From Aristolochia californica (taxonomy: Eukaryota; Streptophyta; Magnoliopsida; Piperales; Aristolochiaceae): a stretch of 64,000 nucleotides of DNA. Where the stretch lies: NCBI GenBank assembly GCA_029961685.1, contig JARWKL010000005.1:40151357-40215356 (forward strand), given 5' to 3'. Shown here in pieces: positions 11,477 through 22,666 of the stretch. Position 1 is the stretch's first letter; each line of letters opens with the position of its first letter. The position numbers and the translations under genes were made by a program. Below the pieces are notes generated by a model that worked only from the letters and a program-made list of their open reading frames with translations, did no database searches and had not been told where the DNA came from.

Positions 11477-11481
11477 GAATG

Positions 11482-11820
11482 TGTTGAAGAGTAGGCATGG
11501 AATATTCTTACGTGACTCTCACAGTAAGAAGTCTCACAGAGTTAGAATGAATATGGTAAAGTCTAAGAAGAGTCCCATAGAGGGAAATCTCACAAAAGAG
11601 TCCCAGTTAAAAATATTTTAGTTATGTTAGTCTTCTATTTTTGTTCAGTTGTTCAAGTGTTCTAAGACTTATCTTTTAGTATTTAACTTTGAGTGTAATT
11701 GGGATAAAGGTATTTTAATTATAATTGAATTCTACTTATTTCCACTATTATAAATAGAGGCTCATTGTACTCAAATTATATCAAGTTAGTGAAGTATTTC
11801 ACTTTTCCATAAATTCAAAA
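11482..11820 (+). repeat. 5' LTR of family B element
   Basis: Begins TGTTGAAGAGTAGG, ends CAAAA where CAACA is expected, so the terminal CA is mutated. It lacks the 55-bp U3 modules present in the copies at 31831 and 34729. Confidence 0.85.
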
Positions 11821-13572
11821 TGGTATCAGAGTGGGTTTTGTGAGTTGACTCGGTCAACCCTCAAAGATAATGTGATCCTTTCTTTGCTGTCACATTACCC
11901 GTTGTTTTCTTGGCGTTCACGCCTCCAATCTAAAATTTTCATAATGCAAATTATGATGGAAATATCTTTGAGTCTACTTTTCAACACTAAAATAATTTTG
12001 ACAATTAGAGTTATTTACAAAGAGAAATCGATATTTGAAGTAGCAAAGGTCAGACAGCAAGAGAGGTTCGAGCAGTAGTAAAAAGCTTCAAATTTTGAGC
12101 CATTAAGAATGAGACTTTATATGGAAAATTATATATTAATTTTTTTTGTAAGTTTATTTTTTTTACCTATCCAACCAATTTTCAATCTGAGATTTCTAGT
12201 GTGAGACATCAATCTCAGAAGAGTCAATGGTCATGCTGGCTAAAAAAACTCAGTTCGGCCAAATTAAAGAGTCCAAAATCTATCAGATTTTTTCTCAAAA
12301 TAAGTATATTTTATGGATAAAACTTATACTTAGATTAAAGGTATCGAAGTCTAGTTTTATAAGGAAAATATTTCATCTCAATTTGATCTATATTTAAGGA
12401 TATATTTTCATTGGAGTTGGCAAAGGTCAAACTACTAAATTAAGAAAATCAAGAAGTCATAAAATATTAATAACAAATATTTTTATGTCAAATTAGGTAT
12501 AAATTTGAATCTCTTTGAGACTAGTTTCATAAGCAACAAACCATTTGTGATTTTGACCTGTATTTTTGGAGATATCAATATTAGAAGTACCAAAGGTCAG
12601 TTCTTCCAAAAATCTCTAATTTTTTGCCCTTTTTTTTCTATTATCTCTCCATGCATTGACGTGAATTGATTTTTTTCTCCTAAAATCCAAAATTTTAGCC
12701 AAATATCTCTTCTAATCAAAGATTTTTTTTTGGAATTAATATCTCTGTGATGTGCTCATTCAAGGTATGTAATATCTTGATTCGAAGTTGTTTTCAAGTT
12801 TTGTATTTTTGTTACTTGGTTGTGTATCTTCCACATAGTTAACTCTGAAAAAATTATTGTCACCCAAAAAAAGTTATACTTGGTCAAATTTATTAAGTTC
12901 TACAGTTATAGTCTCCCTTAGTTTTTAAAAAAAAATGTTATTTTGGAAGTATGAGTGTTGCATAGTCGCCTCTTCCGGCTAAATGTGTTTTTCTCTAATA
13001 TTTGTTTTGTTTATCTTGTGTTTTTATCACTTTGGTGCAATGCTTAGACCCAATACCTAAATAGTACATAAGTGTGCCCAACATCCAACTTGAGTGCAGT
13101 CTTCTATTCTTCACCCAAGAGGTGATTTGTATTTGGGCTACCCACTAAAAGTGAATAATCTCTTTGTTGTGCCCTAAAGTTGGGTTGTTTTTCTAGCTTT
13201 AAAATTGAGCAGAGTGTATTTCAAACTATGACCCTTTTTTACTAGCGTATGAAGCTTTGTCATATGGCTAGGAGTGATTTTCTTCTCCCATATTGTGTTT
13301 TGACCAAGTTGAGACTCTGTTTCCTTTTTATCCCCAGTTTGAGGGGGAGACGTAGAAAAACAAGTACAAGAAAGAGGTATTTTTTTCACATGTTGTGATA
13401 ATTTTTATATGACCAGAATATTCAAGAAATGTGGACCACAAAAGATGGGGTTTTTTTGTATAAAGATGAAGTTTTTGCATCTATGAAGAATTTTTTCAAC
13501 AAAAGAAAATCGAAGACCAAAAATCTTTTTCATTGAGAGTTGAAGTTATAAACTCCAACTTGAAGGGGAGTG

Positions 13573-13879
13573 TGTTGAACAACAAATATGAAAGAGTCTT
13601 ACATGACCCTCACAGTAAGAAGTCTCACAGAGCCAAAATTAATATAGTGGAGTCTAAGAAGAATCTCATCGAAGGAGATCTCATAGAAGAGTCTCAGTTG
13701 AAGGTATTTTAGTTATGTTAGTCTTCTATTTATATTAAGTTGTTCAATTATTCTAAGACTTATCGTTTAGTGTTTAACTATAATTGGATTCTACTTGTTT
13801 ACTCTATTATAAATAGAGGCTCATTAAACTCAAATTACATCAAGTTAGTAAAGTATTTATCTTTTCTAGAAATTCAACA
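13573..13879 (+). repeat. 3' LTR of family B element
   Basis: Begins TGTTGAACAAC and ends TTCAACA. Compared with the 5' copy it has several small deletions, including about 25 bp before AACTATAATTGG. Confidence 0.85.
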
Positions 13880-14318
13880 AAATGCTAAGATTTAACATGG
13901 TATTAGAGTTGAGGTCTTAGGATTTCAAGTATTTTTGCCCGATTTTTGTAGAAAGTTGTATGGGACAAGTTATCGCTGAGCTGCTAACTTGGATCAAGAT
14001 AGGTAAGTAATTTATCTTGTTTTTTTGTTATCTTCTATATTGAAGGAGTAACACTTCAATTAATAGCATCCTTTATGGTCTTTTAGCTGAATTTGTTAAG
14101 TGTTGACTCCCTTATTGATTTTGATGATAACAAAGCTTAATAGAGCTAACAATTATAAATCTAGTATTTTAAATACTTTTCCTTCTAGAGATAACAATTT
14201 CAAGGTCTAAATCATTGAATCAATACAAGTTTCTCAATGACCTCAAACATCATGTGAAAGTCAAGAACTCTTGAAAAAACACCCTCAGAAGATGAAGAAA
14301 AAATGAAGACTAGAATTT

Positions 14319-14653
14319 TAGGGCCTATTTGGAACCCACAAAAAAGAAAAAAAAAGGGCAGAGTTATTTTTTGTTGTTTGGCAACAGAAAGTCATTGAGA
14401 ATCATTGAGAGAAGAAAATTCACTCTCTTAGTTAATAAATTTTATCTCAGAAAAATATGGAATTTGGAAAGAAAAGAAAAGAAAAGAAAAGGAAACTTGA
14501 GTGAAATTTTTAATCATTAAATTTTTTTAAAAAATGACTAATTTTATTTTATTTTTTATTTTCTGTGTGTATCCAAACAAGATAAACTATATTTCTCTTC
14601 CATTTTTCTTTCTCATTTCCGTGGACATCCAAACAAGAGAAAAGAAACCTTTA
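14319..14653. mobile_element. MITE-like unit with degenerate terminal inverted repeats
   Basis: Starts TAGGGCCTATTTGGAAC and ends ...CCAAACAAGAGAAAAGAAACCTTTA, giving TAGGG/CTTTGG-type inverted ends like many plant hAT-type MITEs. The interior is purine-rich (GAAAA)n. It abuts an ATTTA-type pentanucleotide tract. Confidence 0.5.
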
Positions 14654-14697
14654 TTTAATTTAATTTAATTTAATTTAATTTAATTTAATTTAATTTT
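14653..14697. repeat. (TTTAA)n pentanucleotide microsatellite
   Basis: About nine uninterrupted TTTAA units separate the two MITE-like units within the SIRE-type LTR. Confidence 0.92.
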
Positions 14698-14707
14698 ATC
14701 TTTCCCA

Positions 14708-15156
14708 TAGGTTGTATTTGGAACATAGAATGTGGAGAGAAAAGAAAAGAAAGAAAAAGAGATTTATTTTCTCTTGTTTGGAAGCACATGGAAAATGAGA
14801 AAGAAAATAGAAGAGTAATATAATTTCTTTTGTTTGGATACACGTGGAAAAAGAAAAAAGAAAAAAGAAAAGAGAATTAGTAATATTTTAAAATTTTGAT
14901 GATTAAAATTTTCTCTCAAGTTTCTATTCTTTTCTTTTATCCGCAAATTCCATCATTTTCTGAGAGAAAATTTATTTACTAAGAGAAAAAGTGATTTTCT
15001 CTCTTATTTTCTTTTCTCTTAGTGATTCTCTGCTACTAAGCAACAAAAAATAACTTTTTCTCCCCTTTTTCTTTTCTTTTCTTTTCTCCAAACAAGCCTT
15101 TATTCTTCTCTTTTTTGTCTTTTCTCTCCACTTTTTGTGTTCCAAACACAACCTTA
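14708..15156. mobile_element. MITE with ~37-bp terminal inverted repeats
   Basis: The left end TAGGTTGTATTTGGAACA and the right end, reverse complemented TAAGGTTGTGTTTGGAAC, pair and continue to GTGGAGAGAAAAG on both sides. An inner pair (CTTGTTTGGAAGC...CCAAACAAGCCTTTA) suggests a nested copy. A 585-bp relative lies at 51685-52269. No clear target duplication was found. Confidence 0.68.
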
Positions 15157-15364
15157 CGATTCACTGAGAAATGTAAAAAACTTAATCTATATAAGAGAAT
15201 TGTCAACTCCTTCCAAAACTTGAGGTACATTGCAAACTTGGAACTTTAGGACATATTTTGCATTCAAAAATGTTTTCACTAATTCATATACACATTTCAT
15301 ACATGTTAGGATCACTTTGGATCATTTATTCACATGCTTTAAAATTCTATTAGATGAATTGGCA

Positions 15365-15855
15365 ATGTAATGATCGATCAACATCTACCAATAATTGATC
15401 AGCCAGGAGTGCATAGGCTAAAAATATAAAGCAATATTGGCCATGTTTTTTATGATGGATGATTGATCATCCAAAACATGGTCAGTCTGTGCTATAAAGC
15501 ATGATCGATCAACCCATTTGGATTGATTGATCAACAGTGTCCAAGCAAAGCAAATTCTTACTGATTGATGGATCAACCTTAGAAATTGATCGATCATAGA
15601 GAACTTTCCTAGTCAGGGACATAAATCATGATCGATCATAGTAAGGTCATTGATTGATCATACTTGTTATCCATTGCCAAAGAGAATTCTAATTGATTAA
15701 TCATACCATGTACATTGAACGATCAATTTACAATGTCAGACCCAACAAGAAGATATTGATCAATCATATCATCAATCAATAACTCACATTTGGGCAGAAA
15801 AACACTCATTACACTCAATTGATCAATCATCCGCTTTACATTGATCGATCAATGT
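15365..15855. repeat. Array of TGATCGATCA/TTGATCAATC palindromic motifs inside the LTR
   Basis: More than ten irregularly spaced words based on TGATCGATCA, GATTGATCAAT and ATTGATCGATCA occur in under 500 bp, spaced about 30-60 bp apart. The same kind of array occurs in the related LTR near 50170-50500. It lies in the LTR core, not at its ends. Confidence 0.8.
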
Positions 15856-16569
15856 AAAATTTTTTTTTTTTTTGAAAATGGGCAAAAAACGGCTAATTTG
15901 GCTTGAAGAACATACAAATACCCCACCAAACCTCCTATTGAGAAGTTAATGAGCCTTTATTGTTATATCCACAAGCATTTATTTTCAATCATTTGCAAAT
16001 ATTCTTGAAGTACATTTTTGAGAAAGAGTGAGCCAAACTCTGAAATAATATCCTCCATTGCATACACATTCGACAAGTTCCAACATTCTATATTGTGTTA
16101 CTAAGGTTGGAGGCTTGGATCTCTCAAAGGAGAAGGTTTCTCTCCAATTGATAAAAGGTGTAAGTTTTTACCTTTTTTTTTTATTTTGTTTTTAGATACG
16201 TTTATCTAGAGCCTTATTAAATCTAGAATGAAAGAGCCTAGCTAGAGCAAGAATCTAGCCAATCTCTTGGGAGATTGTTTTGTAAATCGTGTATTTGAGC
16301 TACACGGGGTTTAAAGAGAGCCGAAATCTCTTTGATGCAAATTTCAGCTAATAGAGCTTGATTAGTGGAATTTCCCAAGCATGGGTTCTCAGGCAATGAA
16401 TACCAATAGTGAAACATCGTTAACAAAACATTCGATGTCAACTATTGTGGTGTGTGAATGTTATATGCTTTAGTTTGCATGTTTGTATGATTTTACTTTC
16501 CATGCCATAAGAGTTTTAAAATTGTAATTCTCAATTCACCTCCAACTTTAGAAGCCATCTAGGCCAACA

Positions 16570-17890
16570 TAAAGCCCATGCATGCCCTTGAACATATGTT
16601 TCAAAATCTCTACCTTTCTTGCCTTCTTGCACAATGCGAGAGTTGAGAAGATGATATCTTCCATGCTACTCTATCATGGGTAGATTGGATTCATAAGTAG
16701 GTTATTTATCATAAGCTTACGTCTTTCCCTAAAGTTTGTTTTTGCTTCTATTGGTTGTAAGGTTGAAAGAGAACAACAACAAGTTTTTTTTTTGAAATAG
16801 AACAACAAGGAGGAATCTCGTTGCTTGTGCTTTGATGTGTATGTGATTGATATTTTGGATTCAAGGAAGAAACTAGAGAAGTTTTCAAAAATTCTTCCTG
16901 AAACTCCCCTAGTGAATTGATACTTGGCAAAATGAAACTATGAAGGTTTCCTACTTGGTTAAATTGCTTCAAATAGGTTTGTTATTTGTTGAAGAGAACT
17001 ATTGTAAGACCTTCTTCTCCATATATCAATGTTTGATATTTTGAATCTAGAAAAGAGATGCTAAGGAGTTTTCAAAAAGTCCTTAATGATATGTTAGTTT
17101 AAGTTTTGGAAATTTTGGATCATAGTGAACTTTGTTGGTTAGGATTACTCCTGGGTGCAATCAATTGAAGCACAATTTTTTGAGTCCTTTTCGAATAAGG
17201 ACTTTGTATTTTATGGTCAAGTAAGACTCTCTTGGAGAAGATAGACCTATTGAATAGTTCAATGTCTTTGATGGAAGAGGCTTTATTAATTGTTAACCGA
17301 TACCCATGTGTGTTGGGATGACATGACTAGTAAATAAGGAGAATTTTCGTAGAGATGACATAAAATTGTAATTATGCAAGATGGTGTATATCCTCTTTAG
17401 AATAATGTGGATGCATGGGTCGTCATACATTCGATATGAGGTGTTGTATTTCGACAATAGTGGACTAGCATGGGGTCTCCCTTAAAGATTGGCAGTGGTT
17501 GTGTCCGAGTGTCTTTTGGGGGGTTTCAAGTAATTGAAATTGATAATACAGGGTATAAAACTTTTAATTATTTTTTGTTTATTAATATTTACTTATACAT
17601 TGCAGAGTCATTCCCTAGTAAATGTCAAAATTTTTAGAAAACAAATAGTTTGACATACCAAGGGAGCATTCAAGAGAAGATGGTATTATCCAAATTAAAA
17701 TATGTTTTGTTTTATTTTATTATTATTATAATACATTCTCATTTTTATTTTAAAATTGCTCTGAGATTGAGAAATGTTGGATAACTCCAAACCATCTTAC
17801 GGGTGGACTAAAGGATTCGAAGAACAATACGTATGTCTTATCATAACTTTAAGATTCATTATTTATATGCATTATTTTAAGAGAGTAATA
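16570..17890. other. Gene-free region
   Basis: No gene or complete element was recognised. Short open frames such as 16748-16972 (minus) have no family motif. The sequence is moderately AT-rich. Confidence 0.4.
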
Positions 17891-18662
17891 TTATAATTCT
17901 TTTTGTTATCTTTAATAGGACAAGATGCAACTTGATAGTATAAGAGGCCAAGGAAGTTGGTCACTTAGTTGAAGAGCATGCCGTAGTGTAGGTTGTACGT
18001 GGTCCTAGAGCATGGTCCATTAAGGGGTTGGGTTTAGCTTAGTTGCTTGTACTCAAGAAGGTTTGAGCATCTTCCTCTTAAACATCACATCTTGAGGACG
18101 AGGTGCATCAGACTTGGTGTTAAACCAGACTCACGAGCAGTTGAGGGATGTCTCTTGTGTGACAAATGAGCGGTGACAGTTGCTATAAGAGGAGTATGAG
18201 GATAAGATGATGGTTATGCAATCTCAGCTCTAAGATGACATATGTCGGCTTTTTTGGAGATGCAAGGAGAGTGTCAACATCATTTTTCATATCCTCCCTC
18301 AACTGATTTATTGTTTTTTTTTGTAATTTAAATTTTTATATTTTCATTTTTATTTTATTATTATACTTATTATATTAAAAATATATAAATATTGTTTCAT
18401 AATTTTTTAATAGTAACCACTACTAACAAAAATAAAAAATTTGATGCTTAAAGCGTAATAATTTTTTTTAAATAATTATGGTAAAAGTTTTTTTTAAAAA
18501 TATTGACTAACCTTTTTGCATCAAATTTAAACTTTTCCATTAGAACAAAAGTTTTAGTAGAAAAAACAACTAGAGAACTCTTCCCCTGAATATTTTGGTA
18601 GAAGTGTTTCCACTAGTGAATTTTTGTCTTCTTCTAATAAATAAAACTATTTTCTAGTAGTG
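17891..18662 (+). mobile_element. 3' end of a CACTA (En/Spm-type) DNA transposon, partial
   Basis: Ends TTTCTAGTAGTG at 18651-18662, the reverse complement of the canonical CACTACTAGAAA terminus. Subterminal CACTAGTG lies 40 bp inside. Upstream (17920-18300) a decayed reading is rich in charged residues and has QSQL.DDICRLF-like and RG.RAWSIKGLG-like segments, as seen at the C-terminal end of plant CACTA transposase-associated proteins. No matching left terminus was found, so this is a fragment. Left boundary is arbitrary. Confidence 0.5.
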
Positions 18663-20984
18663 TTCCATTTGTTGTTTATTAAACAAAACAAATATAAAAA
18701 AAACTTGTATATGTAATAAGGTTGTTTTATTCGTTTACCCTTTTACCCATTTATTAAATAGAAAGATATCGGTAACACCTATTCCGTATCAATTTACCTG
18801 ATTACCAATCATGTAACGGTATTATTACGCTTTTTACATATCTATATAGGGAGGTCCTTATTATGCATGCTATTATATGACTTTTTATTGTATTTAGACA
18901 TTATTAACATGTTGTAATATTTTTTTTTCAATTTTACATAATTTTATCTATTTTATTATTATTTTACTATTTTTTCATTTTTCGTTTACCCTACTAGTAA
19001 TTGGGTAAATTAACAAATCTAAATACCTTCAAAAATAATTTAACTGGGTAGATAACAAAATACCAAAATATGATAATCTGAGCAATTTGTGGAATAATTT
19101 ACATATTGTTCTATCTGTATATTGTTTACACCTCTAGTTATCTGCATCATTCATCACAACAATAGGGTGGTATATTTGGTCTCATGTTGGGTATGATAGA
19201 TGAATCCATTTGTCTAACTTGTTTTATATTGGCTATATATTCCAATTAAATTATTTATTAATTTATTTAAATAGATATTATTTAATTAAATTTTAATTAT
19301 TTAAATCGATATCTTAAGTATTCAGCACTATTTTTTGTTTTTTAATATTTTTTATTTAGTTAACAATTAATATAGAGAGTACCCTAGACGCCTTTCACAC
19401 TGGGCCCACGACTGATGACGTTTGCCCCCGCCGCAATCTGGGTCCAGGGAAGAAGCGGCAATTCACACAACGAACCGGAACGGAACGGCAACGAAGCTCG
19501 TGTCTCACATGTGACGTGAAAGACGCACCGCGGGAGAAGACCGTATGATGCATCGATGCAGCGAGAAGGATTCCGTTTCGAAAGAGCGACGTGATGACGC
19601 GAGTCACGAGTCCAACGCCTCCGACACGGTGACCGTGTCGACGCGAGACGAGACGAGACGAGACGAGACGAGCCGCATAGACGAACGAAATGAAGCTACG
19701 AGAGGGAGAGAGAGAGATGGAGCAATGATCCCTTACTTGAGAAGGGAGACAATCCCCGGTGGTCTTCGTTTTCTTTTCACGGAAGCCCAAATATTCGCTT
19801 CCCACTCACTCTCATCTTCCTTCCCCTCGCCGGCCAGACACTGACACTCCGGTCCCATCTGCCACCGACATCACAGATGCTCCGGCCCCACCATAACTGC
19901 TTTTCACCAAAATACCACTCATGCCACGTGCGCAAAATTTACGTATTACTATTTAGAACGAGGCTGCGTGCAGCTAAATTAGGTATTTTTTTACGACGGA
20001 GGGGGGATTTGCAGAGGTCCAACGAAGAAGATGGGTGCGATAGAAACAGGAAATATTTTTTCTTTTCTGCCCCTAGTTCTGTTTTGCTTTGCTTTTCAAC
20101 TGTTCGTTTCAATTTGCTGATGTAAGGTGTATCTTTGAGTAGTAGTTGTCCAAATCCGCAATCTTGTCCATGATAAAGATAGAACCGCTGTACAAAACCA
20201 CTGTGAATCTCAGGTGGTTTACACCAGGCTCACCGTGAAACCACCGGGAAAAGAGATTAGAAGACCATTGATGACCTTCGCCAAAGCTCCGTTCAAATTC
20301 GAGTTGACTCGAGTCTACGTAAAAGAGCTTCCTCGCCTCGCCTCCCCTATCTCCGGTCAGCAAAATTGACTGCTGCCGTGAATCTTGGGCGGAAGAAATT
20401 AAACCGGCGGCTCCCCTTTCCCCATTCACGCTCTCTCTTCTTTTTGCACTACCGAGACCAAACCAGGATCCTGCATGGATTATCACCCTAATCTAGAGAA
20501 GATTCACATTGTTAATAACTATTAATTACGCCCCACGCCACAGCCTCCGTGTGAACGCACGCTTTTACGCTTCCGCTTCACGTGTGTATCGCGTGATGAG
20601 ACGGCCTGTTGGGCCACATGGCTGCCGTCTAATGTGCGGATGGGCCCCTGGGCCAGTGATGGAGTCGTGAGCGTCAAGCTGCCCATTTATCGGCGCGGGG
20701 GCTGTCGTGTTGTCGTGGTGGGGCCCACTGATGAATCCGTTGGAGATGGACTCGAATTTTTCGTGCTTTCGCTGCGTGCAAGACAGACACATCGATCATC
20801 TCGTACGGAAAGTAATCATGACAGTCTTCGCTTCTGCTTCCTTCTCTCTTTCTCTCTCCTCCTTCTCTGCTCTCCTTCCGTCTGCTTTGCCTGGTGTTTA
20901 TGTATATATTCAGACGGGCTTGTTCTTTATGTGCTGGTACCATCGTTCCTGATTCTCGCGGTTTCTCGACCTGAATTTGCATGG
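18663..20984 (+). promoter_or_regulatory. Upstream region of the Dof gene
   Basis: AT-rich to ~19380, then abruptly GC- and CpG-rich up to the Dof start. G-boxes CACGTG lie at 19925-19930 and 20579-20584. A pyrimidine patch (TCTCTCTTTCTCTCTCCTCC type) lies at about 20840-20880, typical of plant 5' leaders, and TATATATT at about 20902-20909. The exact transcription start is not determined. Several open frames on both strands (19395-20486) arise from GC-rich sequence and show no recognisable protein. Confidence 0.5.
19622..19672. repeat. Perfect 9-bp palindrome plus (GAGAC)n microsatellite
   Basis: CGACACGGT (19622-19630) pairs with ACCGTGTCG (19632-19640) around one base. It is followed at 19645 by about five GAGAC units. 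Both lie in the CpG-rich stretch about 1.3 kb upstream of the Dof start codon. Confidence 0.85.
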
Positions 20985-22666
20985 ATGGACCATTCGCGTG
21001 AGCTACACCAGGTGAAGACTAAGGCATATGGCGATTGTACTCTTTTTTTTTTTTTTCTGAAATGATTTCCGGTTCTTTAGTGAATTGGTTTTTTTTTTTT
21101 TTTTGTTCTATTGATTTCCGTGGCTTTTGTAGCGGAATTAATCAGCTGTGATGAGTTTTTTCTTTTCTGTGATGGATCTTACTGATGTGATACGGCTTTG
21201 TTTAAAGTTTAAGATATTTCTGACTCAGACATGGAGAAAAAATTGGATTTGTCTTTTTGCGTTTTTTTCTTTCCTTTTTCTTTTTCCTGATGGTCTTTTT
21301 GTTAGTTTTGTGGGCTCTATTTTTTTAATTTTTCTTGTTTGTTTGCTGCTTTTAAGTCTTAAGCATTAGGCGAAAGACCATTTTACTGGCATTTGTTCGA
21401 AGAAGTTTTGATTTGAAGGTAGCCAGGGCCAACCTTGCCGTTGCTGAATTTCAACGAGAAGCAGAAGTTATGGATCGTTTCAAAATTTCTACTACCCAGA
21501 GAAACTACAACTGATTCATGAATTATTTCTTCGAGGTCCGACTGCTGAGAGAAACTACTACTGATTCATGATTTTTTTTTTCGAGATCCTTTTTGCTTTA
21601 ATGTCTTCCTCTTTCGAGTCTAGCTCCGTGATCTGCAATTAACTCACTTTAAAAAGTTTCATATCTGGATACAGAATTTGAAAATCATTTCGCTCACTTT
21701 AAAGCTCTTTAAAGCTTAATTCATTCTACAGGCCTCCATTTTTTTTTTTTTTTGAATGGCTCTCCCCCTCTCTCCCATACTCTTCGTCTGTAAACTGACT
21801 TTGTTTACATCTGTCCCTCAGATTTTATAAAGAAAAAAAGAAGACCTTAATTACAGTTGCTCATTGCAATTTTTCATTCTTTTGAGCAGTCGATGGCTAT
21901 TCATCGTTTGGAAGAAGTCTTGGTGGGTTCCAAACCTCAGCCTGAAAGAAGAGTAAGGCCCCAACCGGAACAAGCTCTCAAATGCCCTAGGTGTGATTCC
22001 TCCAACACCAAGTTTTGTTACTACAACAACTACAGCCTCTCCCAACCAAGATACTTTTGCAAGGCTTGTAGGAGGTACTGGACACAAGGAGGTTCCTTGA
22101 GAAACGTTCCCGTTGGAGGAGGTTGCAGAAAAAACAAGAGATCTTCTTCTTCAAAGAGGGCACAAGAGCCATCTATTGCCGCTCCCTCCAACAACCCACT
22201 CCATCCTAATCTCTCCTCTCTTGCGTATGATCCCAACGATCTCACACTTGCCTTTGCCAGGCTTCAGAAGCAATCCTCAATGGGTATGGATGACCATGAC
22301 ATATGCATTTTAGGAAACCCAAGTCTCACCCATACTGACGTCCTCGGGGAGCAGGGACCCACCAGCAACAGCCATGCCCTTCTCGATGCACTGAAGACTG
22401 GTTTCCTTGATGATCCAAATGGCTTCAACAACTTCTATCATGGTTTGGACGGGGTGTTGCCTTATGAAGAGATGGGTACTTCAACGGCGACCACAACCGT
22501 GACCACAACGAAACAGGAGCCTTACAGGGACAACAACAGGGGCTTAGTGGGATTCAACTGGCAGCACAATGGAAATGGCAACATTGGAATCACTGAGCCG
22601 GGAAAAGATTACTGGAACGGGAATGGGTCTTCTTGGCACGAGCTTCTGAACAGTCCGTTGGTCTAG
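20985..22666 (+). CDS. Dof-type zinc finger transcription factor
   Basis: Coding exons 20985-21011 and 21890-22666 join in phase 0 (donor CAG/GTGAAG, acceptor GAGCAG/TCG) to give 267 residues starting [10 protein letters not shown]. The Dof domain (about 38-92) has the single C2C2 finger C41-x2-C44-x21-C66-x2-C69 with [17 protein letters not shown] and a basic tail GGGCRKNKR. Dof factors are plant-specific nuclear regulators binding AAAG cores. The rest is Ser/Asn/Thr-rich, with a short TATTTVTTT run and the C-terminal [17 protein letters not shown] tiny first coding exon followed by an intron is a known arrangement in part of the family. Translation from Met at 21893 alone would also give an intact finger (257 residues). 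The 878-bp intron contains poly-T runs. The orthologue within the ~30-member family is not assigned. Confidence 0.92.

Larger units (their letters stand above)
11482..13879 (+). mobile_element. Non-autonomous LTR element (family B, LARD/TRIM class)
   Basis: LTRs at 11482-11820 (339 bp) and 13573-13879 (307 bp) share GTAAGAAGTCTCACAGAG, ATAAATAGAGGCTCATT and the end CATAAATTCAA/TTCAACA. TGGTATCAGAGTGGG follows the first LTR and CTTGAAGGGGAG precedes the second, so orientation is plus. Flanks GAATG/AAATG are a 4-of-5 target duplication. The 1.75-kb interior has no polyprotein; it carries diverged copies of a CAAAGGTCAG-containing motif near 12041, 12422 and 12591. The PBS-proximal leader matches family B element 31831-35242. 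Confidence 0.85.
14101..16569 (+). mobile_element. Probable solo LTR of a SIRE/Maximus-type Copia element, with nested MITEs
   Basis: Starts TGTTGACTCC with TTTTGATGATAACAAAG just inside and ends AATTCACCTCC...AGGCCAACA. These are hallmark ends of SIRE-lineage LTRs. Flanks TTAAG (14096-14100) and TAAAG (16570-16574) are a 4-of-5 target duplication. A related copy at 49724-51201 shares the same order: bipartite start, TTGATCAATC-rich core, GGAGGCTTGGAT segment, GTGGTGTG near the end. MITE sequence at about 14319-15156 interrupts it. There is no coding potential. Family assignment is from remembered consensus. Confidence 0.6.

Noticed and set aside
14329..15230. Lys-rich small frames on both strands
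   Set aside because: They are purine-rich MITE interior, not genes.
15365..15855. Regular-looking repeats that might suggest a CRISPR-like array
   Set aside because: Spacing is irregular, words are degenerate, the source is a plant genome, and the array lies within an LTR.
19395..20486. Several 80-140-codon frames on both strands upstream of Dof
   Set aside because: They come from GC-rich sequence with few stops; no motifs, and they overlap each other antisense. Better read as promoter DNA.
20634..21065. 143-codon frame ending in the Dof first exon
   Set aside because: Same frame as the true nine-codon exon but runs through the donor; its upstream part looks like a 5' leader.
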